From assembly GCF_019084075.1 (NCBI RefSeq), contig NZ_JAHREN010000001.1:5358501-5422500 (forward strand): 64,000 nucleotides of DNA, given 5' to 3'. Source of the DNA: Siccirubricoccus sp. G192 (GTDB lineage Bacteria > Pseudomonadota > Alphaproteobacteria > Acetobacterales > Acetobacteraceae). The translations under genes were made by a program, and so were the position numbers. Below the pieces are notes generated by a model, which had not been told where the DNA came from, made no database searches, and was given only the letters and a program-made list of their open reading frames with translations. Below, in pieces: positions 15,750 through 24,673 of this stretch (position 1 is its first letter; each line of letters opens with the position of its first letter).

Positions 15750-17144
15750 ATGCCGACCATGCAGACACCCTATGACCGGATCATCCTTGGCGAGCTGGTG
15801 CTGCCCGACGGCATCCTCCGTGACGGCTGGGTCGCGGTGCGGGGCGAGACCATCGCCGCCATCGGCCAGGGCGCGCCGCCGCCGGCGGCGGAGGTGGCGG
15901 ACCATGCGGGGAAGCTGGTGCTGCCCGGGCTGGTGGACGGCCATATGCATACCAGCAGCAGCGCCGGCTGGCCGGGGATCGAGGGTGCCTCCATGTCCGC
16001 GGCGGCGGGCGGCGTCACCACTTGCGTCGACATGCCCTATGACGTGCCGCGGCCGGTGACGGATGCCGCCATCTTCCGCGAGAAGGTGGAATGGGTGAAC
16101 CGGACCTCGCATGTGGACATGGCGCTCTATGGCACCATCCTGAAGACCGGCGGGCTGGAGGCGATTCCGGGCTTGGCCGAGGCCGGGGCCTGTTCCTTCA
16201 AGCTCTCCACCTATGAATACGACCCGGTGCGCTTCCCCCGCATCGACCACCCCACCATGGTCGCCGCCTTCCGGGAGATCGCGAAAACCGGCCTGATGGT
16301 GGCGATCCACAACGAGGACCAGGAGCTGGTGCAGCGCCTGACCGAGGAGGCGAAGGCGGCCGGCCGCACCGACCCCATCATGCATTGCCGCACCCGCCCG
16401 CCGCTGGCCGAGAGCATGGCGGATCTGGAGATTTTCGAGATCGCGCTGGAAACCGGGGCGCATGTGCATATCGCCCATTCCTCCCTGGCGCGGGGCTTCG
16501 AGTTGGCCGAGCTGTTCCGCCGCCAGGGCGCCCGCAGCAGCGGCGAGGCCTGCATCCAGTATCTCTGCATGACCGAGGAGGACCTGCCCCGGCTGCAGGG
16601 CTTCGGCAAATGCAACCCGCCCTTCCGCTCGGCCGCGGAGGTGGAGCGGATGTGGGGCGCCTTCCAGGCCGGGAAGGTCGCCTATGTCTCCACCGACCAC
16701 GCCCCCTGGCCGCGCGAGCGCAAGCGCTATGACGGCGACATCTTCGCCCCCGGCGCCGGGCTGACGGGCTTGCAGAGCTTCGCGCCGCTGATGTTCTCCC
16801 TGCTGGCGGAGCGCGGGCTGCCGGTGACACTGATGGCGCGCTACTGCGCGGAACGCCCGGCGCGCTTCCATGGCCTCTTCCCGAAGAAGGGCGCCATCCG
16901 GGTGGGGAGCGACGCCGACCTGCTGGTGCTGGAGGAGGGGCGCTTCACCTTCGACGAGCGCGAGATCCGCGACCGCGAGGATGCCCGCTGGTCGCCCTAT
17001 AACGGGCGGGCGATGCAGGCGCGGGTCGCCGCCACCTATCTCCGCGGCGCCTGCATCTGGAACGGGGCGGAGGTGCTGGCCAGGCCCGGCACCGGCCGCT
17101 TCGTCCCGCGCCAGCACCGCGACACCTATCTCGGAGAGGACTAG
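15750..17144 (+). CDS. Cyclic amidohydrolase (hydantoinase/allantoinase/dihydroorotase family)
   Basis: A 464-residue metal-dependent amidohydrolase. GLVDGHMHTSS carries the HxH metal pair, FKLSTYEY the Lys that would be carboxylated to bridge two metals, IHNEDQE and IAHSS further His ligands, and STDHAPWP the catalytic Asp. The family opens cyclic ureides such as hydantoins, allantoin or dihydropyrimidines. The two downstream D-carbamoylase homologues make a hydantoinase role the best guess; sequence alone would also fit allantoinase. ATG 15750 or 15759 may be the start. It ends four bases before the first carbamoylase gene. Confidence 0.82.
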   Translation: MPTMQTPYDRIILGELVLPDGILRDGWVAVRGETIAAIGQGAPPPAAEVADHAGKLVLPGLVDGHMHTSSSAGWPGIEGASMSAAAGGVTTCVDMPYDVPRPVTDAAIFREKVEWVNRTSHVDMALYGTILKTGGLEAIPGLAEAGACSFKLSTYEYDPVRFPRIDHPTMVAAFREIAKTGLMVAIHNEDQELVQRLTEEAKAAGRTDPIMHCRTRPPLAESMADLEIFEIALETGAHVHIAHSSLARGFELAELFRRQGARSSGEACIQYLCMTEEDLPRLQGFGKCNPPFRSAAEVERMWGAFQAGKVAYVSTDHAPWPRERKRYDGDIFAPGAGLTGLQSFAPLMFSLLAERGLPVTLMARYCAERPARFHGLFPKKGAIRVGSDADLLVLEEGRFTFDEREIRDREDARWSPYNGRAMQARVAATYLRGACIWNGAEVLARPGTGRFVPRQHRDTYLGED

Positions 17145-17147
17145 ACC

Positions 17148-18095
17148 ATGCCGCGCCGCCTGCGCGTCGCCGGGGCCCAGATGGGGCCGACCCAGCGCGC
17201 CGATACCCGCACCCATACCCTCAACCGGATGATCGCCCTGCTGGAGCACTCCGCGGCGCAGGGGGCGGAGCTGGTGGTCTTCCCCGAATTGGCGCTGACC
17301 ACCTTCTTCCCGCGCTGGTGGATCGCCGAGGACGACACGGAATTCCTGGGGAATTTCGAGCGCGCGATGCCGAATCCGGCGGTGCAGCCGCTGTTCGACC
17401 GGGCGCGTGCGCTCGGGGTCGGCTTCTATCTCGGCTATGCCGAGCTGACGCCGGCGGGGAAGCGCTACAACACCGCCGTCACGGTGGGGCCTGACGGCGC
17501 GATCCTCGGCAAGTACCGCAAGGTGCACCTGCCGGGCTCGACCGACTTCCGGCCGGGGCAGCAATACCAGCAGTTGGAGAAGCGGTACTTCGAATACGGC
17601 GACCTCGGCTTCCCGGCCTTCCGCGGCCCGGCAAGCTGGAACGCGCCGGTGCTCGGCATGCTGATCTGCAACGACCGCCGCTGGCCGGAGGGCTGGCGCG
17701 TGCTCGGGCTGCAAGGCGTGGAGCTGATGCTGATCGGCTACAATTCCGCGGCCTACGACCCCAATGGCGGCACCGCCGAGGATGCGGCGCTGCGCACCTT
17801 CCACTCGACGCTGGTGGCCCAGGCCAATGCCTATATGAACGCCACCTGGGCGGTGACGGTGGCCAAGGCGGGGGTGGAGGACGGCTCCGGCCTGATCGGC
17901 GGCTCCTGCATCGTCGATCCGAACGGGATCGTGGTGGCGCAGGCGAAGACGCTGGCGGATGAGGTGATCCTGGCGGATGTGGATTTCGACGCCTGCCGTC
18001 AGGGCAAGGAGAAGATGTTCAATTTCGCCGCGCACCGCCGGCCGCGATGGTATGGGCCGATCGTGGAGCAGACCGGCGCCGTGGCCCCGGACTGA
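17148..18095 (+). CDS. N-carbamoyl-D-amino acid hydrolase, nitrilase superfamily
   Basis: A 315-residue protein strongly like Agrobacterium D-carbamoylase from end to end. The nitrilase-type triad is complete: Glu47 in FPELALTTFFPRW, Lys125 in KYRKVHLPG and Cys174 in ICNDRRWPEG. LEKRYFEYGDLGFP and HRRPRWYG are further family blocks. It would hydrolyse N-carbamoyl-D-amino acids to D-amino acid, CO2 and ammonia, the step after hydantoin ring opening. It lies between the amidohydrolase and a second copy, in one operon. Confidence 0.88.
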   Translation: MPRRLRVAGAQMGPTQRADTRTHTLNRMIALLEHSAAQGAELVVFPELALTTFFPRWWIAEDDTEFLGNFERAMPNPAVQPLFDRARALGVGFYLGYAELTPAGKRYNTAVTVGPDGAILGKYRKVHLPGSTDFRPGQQYQQLEKRYFEYGDLGFPAFRGPASWNAPVLGMLICNDRRWPEGWRVLGLQGVELMLIGYNSAAYDPNGGTAEDAALRTFHSTLVAQANAYMNATWAVTVAKAGVEDGSGLIGGSCIVDPNGIVVAQAKTLADEVILADVDFDACRQGKEKMFNFAAHRRPRWYGPIVEQTGAVAPD

Positions 18096-18109
18096 GACGG
18101 GAGATCGCC

Positions 18110-19078
18110 ATGCCCCGCACCCTGACCCTCGCCGCCGCCCAGCTCGGCCCCATCCAGCGTGCCGAGGGCCGCGAGGTCGCCGTCGGCCGCATGGTCCGGC
18201 TGATGGAGACCGCCTATCGCCGCGGCGCCGAGGTGGTGGTCTTCCCCAGATTGGCGCTGACCACCTTCTTCCCGCGCTGGTACGAGGAGGACCTGGCCGC
18301 CGCCGACCATTGGTACGAGCAGAGCCTCCCCTCCCCCGCCACGGCGCCGCTGTTCCAGGCGGCGCGGCGCTACGGCATCGGCTTCCATCTCGGCTATGCC
18401 GAGAAGACCCCGGAGGGCCGCCGCTTCAACACCGCGGTCTATGTGCATCCCAGCGGCGAGGTGGTACTGAAATACCGCAAGGTGCATCTGCCCGGCCATG
18501 CGGAATACGACCCGCAGCGGAAGGTGCAGCACCTGGAGAAGCGGTATTTCGAGGTGGGCGACCTCGGCTTCCCGGTGGTCCGCGCGCCGCTCGGCGAGAA
18601 CCAGGTGAATATCGGCATGCTGATCTGCAACGACCGGCGCTGGCCCGAGGCCTGGCGGGTGCTGGGCTTGCAGCAGGCGGAGCTGGTCATGCTCGGCTAC
18701 AACACGCCCAGCCTCAACATGGAGAATCGCGGCTTCGAGGCGCATCACCTCCGCGTCTTCCACTCGCATCTCAGCATCCAGGCCGGCTGCTACCAGAATG
18801 CCTGCTTCGCCGCCGGCGTCGCCAAGGCGGGCACCGAGGATGGGCATGAGCTGTTCGGCCATTCCATCATCGTCAACCCGCAGGGCGAGATCATGGCCCA
18901 GGCGACCTCCTGGGGGGATGAGCTGATCGTCGCGGATTGCGACCTCGAGATGTGCCGGCTCGGCCGCAGCACCATCTTCGACTTCGCCCGGCACCGGCGG
19001 CCGGAAGCCTATGGCCGCATCACCGCGCAGGTGGGCAGCGAGCCGCCGCCGGCCTGGGTGCCGGGCCAGGGGAAGTAG
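18110..19078 (+). CDS. D-carbamoylase paralogue with catalytic Glu replaced by Arg
   Basis: A 322-residue paralogue of the preceding gene; AGYNTP-like, QAGCYQNACF and HRRPEAYG blocks are even nearer to classical D-carbamoylase. Lys124 (KYRKVHLPG) and Cys173 (ICNDRRWPEA) are present, but the catalytic Glu position is Arg47: FPRLALTTFFPRW, codon AGA at 18248-18250. AGA is rare in this GC-rich sequence, and GAA in the sister gene differs by a swap of two bases. So this is either an inactive paralogue, a very recent mutation or a read error. ATG 18110 has GGGAG upstream and lies 15 bases after the first copy. Confidence 0.85.
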   Translation: MPRTLTLAAAQLGPIQRAEGREVAVGRMVRLMETAYRRGAEVVVFPRLALTTFFPRWYEEDLAAADHWYEQSLPSPATAPLFQAARRYGIGFHLGYAEKTPEGRRFNTAVYVHPSGEVVLKYRKVHLPGHAEYDPQRKVQHLEKRYFEVGDLGFPVVRAPLGENQVNIGMLICNDRRWPEAWRVLGLQQAELVMLGYNTPSLNMENRGFEAHHLRVFHSHLSIQAGCYQNACFAAGVAKAGTEDGHELFGHSIIVNPQGEIMAQATSWGDELIVADCDLEMCRLGRSTIFDFARHRRPEAYGRITAQVGSEPPPAWVPGQGK

Positions 19079-19134
19079 CCGCGCGGCGGAACCGGCAACC
19101 CGCCTCGGGCGCTCCGGTTCCGGAGGGCCCGATC

Positions 19135-19431
19135 TTGCAAGCGATAGTGGGAGCGACACTGGCAATGGCGCTGCTGGCCGGCACGGCCGCGGCACAAACC
19201 CCGGCCGCGGAGGCTTCCCGCCGGCTCGAACAGGGGGTGGACGCCGACCGGCTGCGCGACGCGGCGCGGGATGCGCGCGGCGATCCCCGCCCGGCTCCGC
19301 CCGAGGTGCGGCAATTCGAGCCGCAGCGCCGCACGCTGCAACCGGATGTGGGCCGGCCGGAGGAAGGGGCCGGCTCCGCCGCCGATGGGACGCGCGGCGC
19401 CACCGGCATGGGCCAGAACCCGCAACGCTGA
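19135..19431 (+). CDS. Small secreted hypothetical protein
   Basis: A 98-residue protein beginning at TTG 19135, with GGAGG eight bases upstream. The N-terminus is a clear signal peptide (LAMALLAGTAAAQTPA, cut after AQ). The mature part is charged, rich in Arg, Pro and Gly, and looks unstructured. No family recognised. It follows the carbamoylases but is separated by about 55 bases. Confidence 0.6.
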   Translation: MQAIVGATLAMALLAGTAAAQTPAAEASRRLEQGVDADRLRDAARDARGDPRPAPPEVRQFEPQRRTLQPDVGRPEEGAGSAADGTRGATGMGQNPQR

Positions 19432-19434
19432 CTG

Positions 19435-19647
19435 CTACCGCCCCGCGGCGGGCACCTGGCCCAGTCGCCCGAGCGCCGCCGCAAGCTGCGGCAGCAGGGC
19501 CGGCTCCCGCGGGGCACGCAGCAGCGCCGCCTCCAGCATCCGGGCCGCGCCTTCATAGCCGGCGGCGCCGCCCGCGCCCTCGCCCGGCCGCATCTCCGCC
19601 ATCAGGCCGAGCGTGGTGCCGAGCAGCCCGGTCCCGCGCTGCGGCAT
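19435..19647 (-). CDS. Small hypothetical protein coupled to the racemase gene
   Basis: A 70-residue frame whose ATG shares a base with the racemase stop (TGATG at 19645-19649), so translation may be coupled. Its C-terminal half (ARMLEAALLRAPREPALLPQ) looks helical, possibly a single TPR-like hairpin. No family recognised and codon use is not decisive, so it may not be real. Confidence 0.35.
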   Translation of the reverse strand: MPQRGTGLLGTTLGLMAEMRPGEGAGGAAGYEGAARMLEAALLRAPREPALLPQLAAALGRLGQVPAAGR

Positions 19648-20321
19648 CAGGCGGCCACCTGCCGCGGCAGGGCTTGGCCGCCCTGCACCGCCAGCAGCGC
19701 CATCACGCCGGCTGCCTGGCAGGGCTCGACCACCGGCACCCCCGCCGCATCCTCGGCGGCGCGGACATGGCCGGCGAGGCCGGCGCAGCCCAGCACGATC
19801 ACCTGCGCACCCCCTGCCGCCAGCGCCTTGGCCGCCGCCTGGATGCGGGCACGGGGGGCGATGGGGTCGGTCAGCGTCTCCATCGGCAGGTTCAGCGGTT
19901 CATAGCCGGCGAGCCGCGCCTCCACCCCCATGGCCTGCAAGGCACGCAACTGGCGGGGCCGGCTGGTTTCCATGAAGGCGAGGATGCCGAAGCGCTCCGC
20001 CCGGGTCAGCGCGGCGGCGACGGCACAACGCAGCATCCCGAGCACCGGCCTGTCGGTCGCCATCCGCACCGCTTCCAGCCCGGGATCGGAGACGCAGGCG
20101 ATGACATAGGCCGCCGCCTTCTCCTGCTCCACCAGGCGGCAGAGCGGCTCCGCCACCCCGTACCAGTCGCGCCAGGTGACGATAGCGGGCGGCCCCTCGG
20201 CCAGCCGCGTCACCTCGAAGCGGGGCAGGCCGGGCGCGGCGAAGGGGGCCAGGGCAGTGGCGATCCCCTGGGTGCAGGAGAGCGAGGCGTTCGGGTTGAT
20301 GACCAGGATGCGCTCTGACAT
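19647..20321 (-). CDS. Aspartate/glutamate/hydantoin racemase family protein
   Basis: A 224-residue member of the Asp/Glu/hydantoin racemase family. It opens with ILVINPNAS, the usual start of hydantoin racemases, and has the two catalytic Cys blocks, IACVSDPGLEAVR and VLGCAGL. Hydantoin racemase would interconvert D- and L-5-substituted hydantoins, letting the D-specific enzymes upstream consume both forms. It lies convergent to the carbamoylase operon. Maleate isomerases and other members share the fold, so the substrate rests on context. Start 20321 is preceded by GAGG. Confidence 0.78.
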   Translation of the reverse strand: MSERILVINPNASLSCTQGIATALAPFAAPGLPRFEVTRLAEGPPAIVTWRDWYGVAEPLCRLVEQEKAAAYVIACVSDPGLEAVRMATDRPVLGMLRCAVAAALTRAERFGILAFMETSRPRQLRALQAMGVEARLAGYEPLNLPMETLTDPIAPRARIQAAAKALAAGGAQVIVLGCAGLAGHVRAAEDAAGVPVVEPCQAAGVMALLAVQGGQALPRQVAA

Positions 20322-20507
20322 GGGAAAAGCCTCACCCGCCGGGACGCGCCATGCAAGTCCCGTGCGGAACGCGGGGCTGTGATGCGGCGCTTGATCCGGG
20401 TGCCTGGAAGGGTGATATTGCACCGCACAATACGGCAATGCGTCCCGCCCGGCAGGATGACCGGCGGCCCGCGGCGCGGCCGCCCCATGAAACAAGAGGA
20501 TCGCCGG

Positions 20508-20960
20508 ATGAAATGGGAGCCCGACAGCTTCGCCGCATCGATGCAGGGACGGGCCTCGCAGGGCCTGCCCTCCTTCCTCACCGCCGTGGGGCGTGGGCTG
20601 CGGAACCGCTGCCCGGTCTGCGGCGAGGCGCCTGTCTTCCAGGGGTTTCTGCGGGTGGTGCCGGAATGCGGCCATTGCGGCACGCCGCTCGGCCGGCTGC
20701 GGGCGGATGACGCGCCGCCCTATTTCACCATCCTGCTGGTCGGCCACCTGCTGGTGCCCGGCGTGCTCTGGGTGGAGAAGGTCTGGGAGCCGGCCATGTG
20801 GCTGCACATGGCGGTATGGCTGCCGTTGTTCACCATCTTGTGTACGCTGGTGCTGCGGCCGGTGAAGGGTGCGGTGGTCGGCTGGATGGTCACGCTCGGC
20901 TTCACCGGCGAGGAGCATGGCCCGATCCCCATGCCGGCGCCGGGCCGCATGGATGGTTGA
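20508..20960 (+). CDS. DUF983 family membrane protein
   Basis: A 150-residue protein with a zinc-ribbon-like CPVCGEAPVFQGFLRVVPEC and CGHCG near residues 34-60, then two membrane spans (FTILLVGHLLVPGVLWV and AVWLPLFTILCTLVL). This is the DUF983 pattern, common in alphaproteobacteria; function unknown. ATG 20508 is favoured by AAGAGGA upstream over ATG 20487. It overlaps the start of the UPF0262 gene. Confidence 0.85.
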   Translation: MKWEPDSFAASMQGRASQGLPSFLTAVGRGLRNRCPVCGEAPVFQGFLRVVPECGHCGTPLGRLRADDAPPYFTILLVGHLLVPGVLWVEKVWEPAMWLHMAVWLPLFTILCTLVLRPVKGAVVGWMVTLGFTGEEHGPIPMPAPGRMDG

Positions 20961-21501
20961 GTTGGCCACGCCGCCGGCCATGGACCCCGCCCCGGCCAAT
21001 GGGTCGGCCCATGGATCGCCCCCTGGGCCGGATGCCGCGCGCCGGCTGACACGGATCGAACTGCCGGACGCGACCCCCCTGCCCTCCGCCTATGCCGAGG
21101 CGGATCGCAGCCAGGCGGTCGCCGACCTGCTGGCGGGCAACCACTTCGACCCGCAGGGCGTGCCCGGCGGCCCCTTCACCCTGCATCTCTGCGTCCGGGA
21201 CGGGCGGCTGGCCTTCGATATCCGCGATGCGGCGGATGCGCCGCTGCGCGCCATCCTGCTGGCGCTCGGCCCCTTCCGCCGGCTCATCAAGGACTACCAC
21301 ATGATCGTGGAGAGCCATGAGCGGGCGGTGCTGGAAGGCGGCATGGAAGCCCGCATCCAGGCGATCGACATGGGCCGGCGCGGGCTGCACAACGAAGGCG
21401 CGGAACTGCTGGCCAAGCGGCTGGAAGGCCGCATCGCGCTGGATTTCGAGACGGCGCGACGGCTCTTCACCCTGGTCTGCGCGCTGCACCAGCGGATGTA
21501 G
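20953..21501 (+). CDS. UPF0262 family protein
   Basis: About 182 residues. The core from RLTRIELPD to the end matches UPF0262: AFDIRD, LGPFRRLIKDYHMIVESH, IQAIDMGRRGLHNEGAELL and the C-terminal LDFETARRLFTLVCALH. The first 30 residues are low-complexity and the true start may be ATG 20953 or ATG 20980. The family is confined mainly to alphaproteobacteria and has no known activity. It overlaps the DUF983 gene by eight bases. Confidence 0.85.
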   Translation: MVELATPPAMDPAPANGSAHGSPPGPDAARRLTRIELPDATPLPSAYAEADRSQAVADLLAGNHFDPQGVPGGPFTLHLCVRDGRLAFDIRDAADAPLRAILLALGPFRRLIKDYHMIVESHERAVLEGGMEARIQAIDMGRRGLHNEGAELLAKRLEGRIALDFETARRLFTLVCALHQRM

Positions 21502-21545
21502 GCCGAGGGCGGCAACCAGCCGGGGGCGGCGCCGTTCCGGCCGCC

Positions 21546-22010
21546 ATGCTGACCCTCCTGCGCTTCGCCGCCGTGCTGCTGACGGCGCTTTCCCTGGTGC
21601 CGGCCGGGGCGCATCTGTTCGAATTGCCGAACAAGATCGGGCTGCCGCGGGAGGCCTATTTCATCGCCCAGGGCCTCTATCGCGGCTGGGCGCTGTTCGG
21701 CTTCGCCCTCTTCGGTGCCCTGGCCGCGAACCTGGCGCTGGCGGTGACGCTCCGGCGGCAGCGGGGGGCGGCCGGGCTGGCGCTCGGGGCCGGGCTGCTG
21801 ATCGGCCTGACCCTGGCGATCTTCTTCACCTGGGTCTATCCGGCCAATGTCGCGACGGCGAATTGGACCCAGGCGCCGCCGGGCTGGGAGGCGTTGCGGC
21901 GGCACTGGGAATACGGCCATGCCGTGAACGCCCTTCTCACCTTCCTTGCCTTCAGCCTCTCCGTGCTATCCGTCCTCGGCACGGAGCGGCACGGGACCGA
22001 CAGGCCATGA
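21546..22010 (+). CDS. Four-span membrane protein, possibly DUF1772-like
   Basis: A 154-residue protein with four hydrophobic spans (about residues 4-20, 47-68, 78-98 and 130-147) and a conserved-looking AGAHLFELPNKIGL segment after the first. The length and HLFELP pattern recall small DUF1772-like membrane proteins, but that assignment is tentative. Its stop overlaps the mtnA start (ATGA at 22007-22010), so the two are translated together. Confidence 0.7.
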   Translation: MLTLLRFAAVLLTALSLVPAGAHLFELPNKIGLPREAYFIAQGLYRGWALFGFALFGALAANLALAVTLRRQRGAAGLALGAGLLIGLTLAIFFTWVYPANVATANWTQAPPGWEALRRHWEYGHAVNALLTFLAFSLSVLSVLGTERHGTDRP

Positions 22011-23104
22011 AGATCGACGGCAAGCCCTATCGCAGCGTCTGGCTGGACGAGGATGGCTGGTCGCTGCGCATCATCGACCAGACGAAATTGCCCTGGGCGC
22101 TGGAAGTGCCGCGCCTGACCGACGAGGACCAGGTGGCCGAGGCCATCCGCACCATGCAGGTGCGCGGCGCGCCGCTGATCGGCGCCGTCGCCGCCTATGG
22201 GGTGGCGCTGGCGCTGCGTCGCGACGCCTCCACCGCCAGTCTGGACCGCGCGGTGGCGATGCTGGGGGAGACGCGGCCGACCGCCATCAATCTCCGCTGG
22301 GCGCTGGAGCGGATGCGCGCCGCGCTCCACAACCAGCCGCCCGAGGCGCGCGTCGCCGCCGCCTATGCCGAGGCGGCGGCGATCGCCGAGGATGATGTCG
22401 AGACCTGCCGCCGCATCGGCGAGCACGGGCTGCCGCTGCTGCAGGAGATCGCCGCCCGGAAGGCGCCGGGCGAGCCGGTGAACGTGCTGACCCATTGCAA
22501 TGCCGGCTGGATCGCCACGGTGGATTACGGCACCGCGCTCTCGCCGATCTACCAGGCGCATGACCTGGGCATTCCCGTGCATGTCTGGGTGGACGAGACC
22601 CGGCCGCGCAACCAGGGCGCGGCGCTCACCGCCTGGGAACTGGGCAGCCATGGCGTGCCGCATACGGTGGTGGCGGACAATGCCGGCGGCCACCTGATGC
22701 AGCATGCAGAGGTGGATATCTGCATCGTGGGCACCGACCGGGTGACCCGCCAGGGCGATGTCGCCAACAAGATCGGCACCTACCTGAAGGCGCTGGCGGC
22801 GCGGGACAACAACATCCCCTTCTGGGTGGCGCTGCCGCATTCGACGCTCGACATGCGGGTGCGGGACGGGGTGGCGGAGATCCCGATCGAGGAGCGCGCG
22901 GGGTCGGAGGTGGCGGAACTCACCGGCCGCACCCGGGATGGCCGGCTGGAGACGGTGCGCGTGGTGGCCGAGGGCAGCCCCACCGCCAACCCGGCCTTCG
23001 ACGTGACGCCCGCCCGGCTGGTGACGGGCCTCATCACCGAGCGCGGCCGCTGCGATGCCTCCGAGGCCGGGCTGCGCGCGCTCTATCCGGAGAAGGACGG
23101 CTAG
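22007..23104 (+). CDS. mtnA: S-methyl-5-thioribose-1-phosphate isomerase
   Basis: A 365-residue eIF2B-like aldose-ketose isomerase. Key blocks: MQVRGAPLIGAVAAYG at the sugar phosphate site, NVLTHCNAG with the catalytic Cys, VDETRPRNQGAALTAWEL, and GTDRVTRQGDVANKIGTYLKA holding the catalytic Asp. MtnA opens methylthioribose 1-phosphate in methionine salvage. No other mtn gene is nearby; in many alphaproteobacteria it works with separate loci or in the isoprenoid-linked shunt. It starts by overlap with the membrane protein gene. Confidence 0.9.
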   Translation: MKIDGKPYRSVWLDEDGWSLRIIDQTKLPWALEVPRLTDEDQVAEAIRTMQVRGAPLIGAVAAYGVALALRRDASTASLDRAVAMLGETRPTAINLRWALERMRAALHNQPPEARVAAAYAEAAAIAEDDVETCRRIGEHGLPLLQEIAARKAPGEPVNVLTHCNAGWIATVDYGTALSPIYQAHDLGIPVHVWVDETRPRNQGAALTAWELGSHGVPHTVVADNAGGHLMQHAEVDICIVGTDRVTRQGDVANKIGTYLKALAARDNNIPFWVALPHSTLDMRVRDGVAEIPIEERAGSEVAELTGRTRDGRLETVRVVAEGSPTANPAFDVTPARLVTGLITERGRCDASEAGLRALYPEKDG

Positions 23105-23185
23105 ATAACGCCCCCGACCCGCAACAACGACCCTGCTCAGAATCCGCACAGAACCCTGTCGAACCCGGGGATGGAGTTCCTGCCC

Positions 23186-24403
23186 ATGCGCATGGCCATC
23201 ATCACCGCCGCCCTGCTGATTGCCGGACAGGCAAACGCCCAGCCCGCCGAGCAGCCGGTCTTTTCCTTCCAGAGCGGGCGCCCGACGCTGAACCTCGCGG
23301 ATGGCAATCTGACGGTCCGGCCGGTCCTTCGCCTCGATCTCGACGGTGGCTCCTTCTGGGGCCAGGCAGAGCCGGGCGGGTTCGGGAGCGGGGTCAATGT
23401 CCGGCGGGGCCGGCTCGGCCTGCAGGGAACCTTCCTGCGCGACTTCAGCTACAATTTCACCTGGGATTTCGCCCCTTCCAGCCCGCAGGGCCAATCCAAT
23501 GGCGGCAGCATCTTCGAGTTGCAGGCGGCCTATGAGGGCCTGAAATGGGCGACCTTCCGGGTCGGTGCCTTCACCCTTCTGCATACCCTGGAATTCTCGG
23601 GCAGTTCCTTCGAGACGCTGTTCATGGAGCGGGCCTCCATCGTGACCCTCGCCACCAGCATGGCGTCCGGCACTACCCGGCTTGCGGCGGGCGTGGAGGC
23701 GCGCGGGGAGAGGTGGTTCGCCAGCTTCTATCTCAGCGATGGCGTGCTTTCCACGCTCCATGACGACCGCCAGGGCGGGGTGGTCGGCCGTGCGGCATGG
23801 CTGGCGCTGGATGACACCGTGAAGCTGCAGGTCGGCCTGAGCGGCGTGTACCAGTTCCGTCCCGGCCCCAATTCCTTGGAAAGCGTCCGGCTGCGCGACT
23901 ACCCCGAATTGCGCCTCGATCCGCAGCGCTTCGTGGACACCGGCTCCATTCCTGCCAGTGCCGGATGGAGCATTGGCCCCGAAGTCTCCGGCATGGTCGG
24001 GCCGCTGCACTTCGCCGCCGAATACTACCATGTCGGCGTGGATGCCCGCAGCGGCGGAGACCGCGGCTTCGATGGCTGGTACGCCGCGCTGGCCTATCCC
24101 CTGCTCGGCGAGCCACGACGGCGCGATGCGAAACGGGGTGCCTGGGCCAAGGGCCGCGCCGAGGATCTCAATCCGGCGGCAGGGACCTGGGGCGCCCTTG
24201 AACTCGCCGGCCGCTACAGCGCGATCGACCTCAATGACGGCCTGACCCGCGGCGGGCGCCAGGGGATCTGGACCGCGGCGCTGAACTGGTACCCGACATC
24301 CAGGCTGCGCCTCACGGCCCAGTACATGAACGGCAGGATCGCCCTCGACGGACCCGATCGCGACTTCCAGGCCGTCGGCATGCGACTGGCCTTCAATCTC
24401 TGA
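23186..24403 (+). CDS. Porin, OprO/OprP (phosphate-selective) family
   Basis: A 405-residue outer-membrane beta-barrel protein. The signal peptide MRMAIITAALLIAGQANA is cut before QPAEQP. The barrel opens with VRRGRLGLQGTFLRDFSYNF, the conserved start of OprO/OprP porins, and ends on an aromatic-rich strand and a terminal FNL. Alternating strands run throughout. ATG 23186 is chosen since GGAG lies nine bases before it. The selectivity, phosphate or other anion, cannot be read. It stands alone 80 bases after mtnA. Confidence 0.82.
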   Translation: MRMAIITAALLIAGQANAQPAEQPVFSFQSGRPTLNLADGNLTVRPVLRLDLDGGSFWGQAEPGGFGSGVNVRRGRLGLQGTFLRDFSYNFTWDFAPSSPQGQSNGGSIFELQAAYEGLKWATFRVGAFTLLHTLEFSGSSFETLFMERASIVTLATSMASGTTRLAAGVEARGERWFASFYLSDGVLSTLHDDRQGGVVGRAAWLALDDTVKLQVGLSGVYQFRPGPNSLESVRLRDYPELRLDPQRFVDTGSIPASAGWSIGPEVSGMVGPLHFAAEYYHVGVDARSGGDRGFDGWYAALAYPLLGEPRRRDAKRGAWAKGRAEDLNPAAGTWGALELAGRYSAIDLNDGLTRGGRQGIWTAALNWYPTSRLRLTAQYMNGRIALDGPDRDFQAVGMRLAFNL

Positions 24404-24445
24404 CGAGCCGGAGGATCAGGGCGCCGGAAGCCCTTCGCGTCCCGC

Positions 24446-24673
24446 CTACCCCGAGAAGGGCTGACGCGCCTCCAGCGTCATCCCATGCGGAGCGCCGCGG
24501 CGCTCCAGCAGGGCCAGGCCCAGGATCAGCAGCACCCCGGCCAGGCAGGCGGCGTAGAAGGCGAGCATCGGCGAGATCCGGCCGGGCGCCAGGGCGTCGC
24601 TCAGCAGCAGGGCGACCAGGCCGCAGATCACGGCGAGGGCGCCGCCGATGAGGGTGCAGGCGATGCGTTGCAT
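24446..24673 (-). CDS. Small two-span membrane protein
   Basis: A 75-residue protein with two hydrophobic spans (about residues 3-24 and 36-57). ATG 24673 is chosen because GGGGAG lies nine bases upstream; a longer frame lacks a site. No family recognised. Convergent with the porin gene. Confidence 0.6.
   Translation of the reverse strand: MQRIACTLIGGALAVICGLVALLLSDALAPGRISPMLAFYAACLAGVLLILGLALLERRGAPHGMTLEARQPFSG

Noticed and set aside
14586..18035. A minus-strand open frame of over 1100 codons opposite the exporter, amidohydrolase and carbamoylase genes
   Set aside because: It is low-complexity His/Arg/Gly-rich sequence opposite well-conserved genes; long antisense frames are expected at this GC content.
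21836..24031. A 731-codon minus-strand open frame opposite mtnA and the porin
   Set aside because: Same artefact; both plus-strand genes have clear family motifs and ribosome sites.
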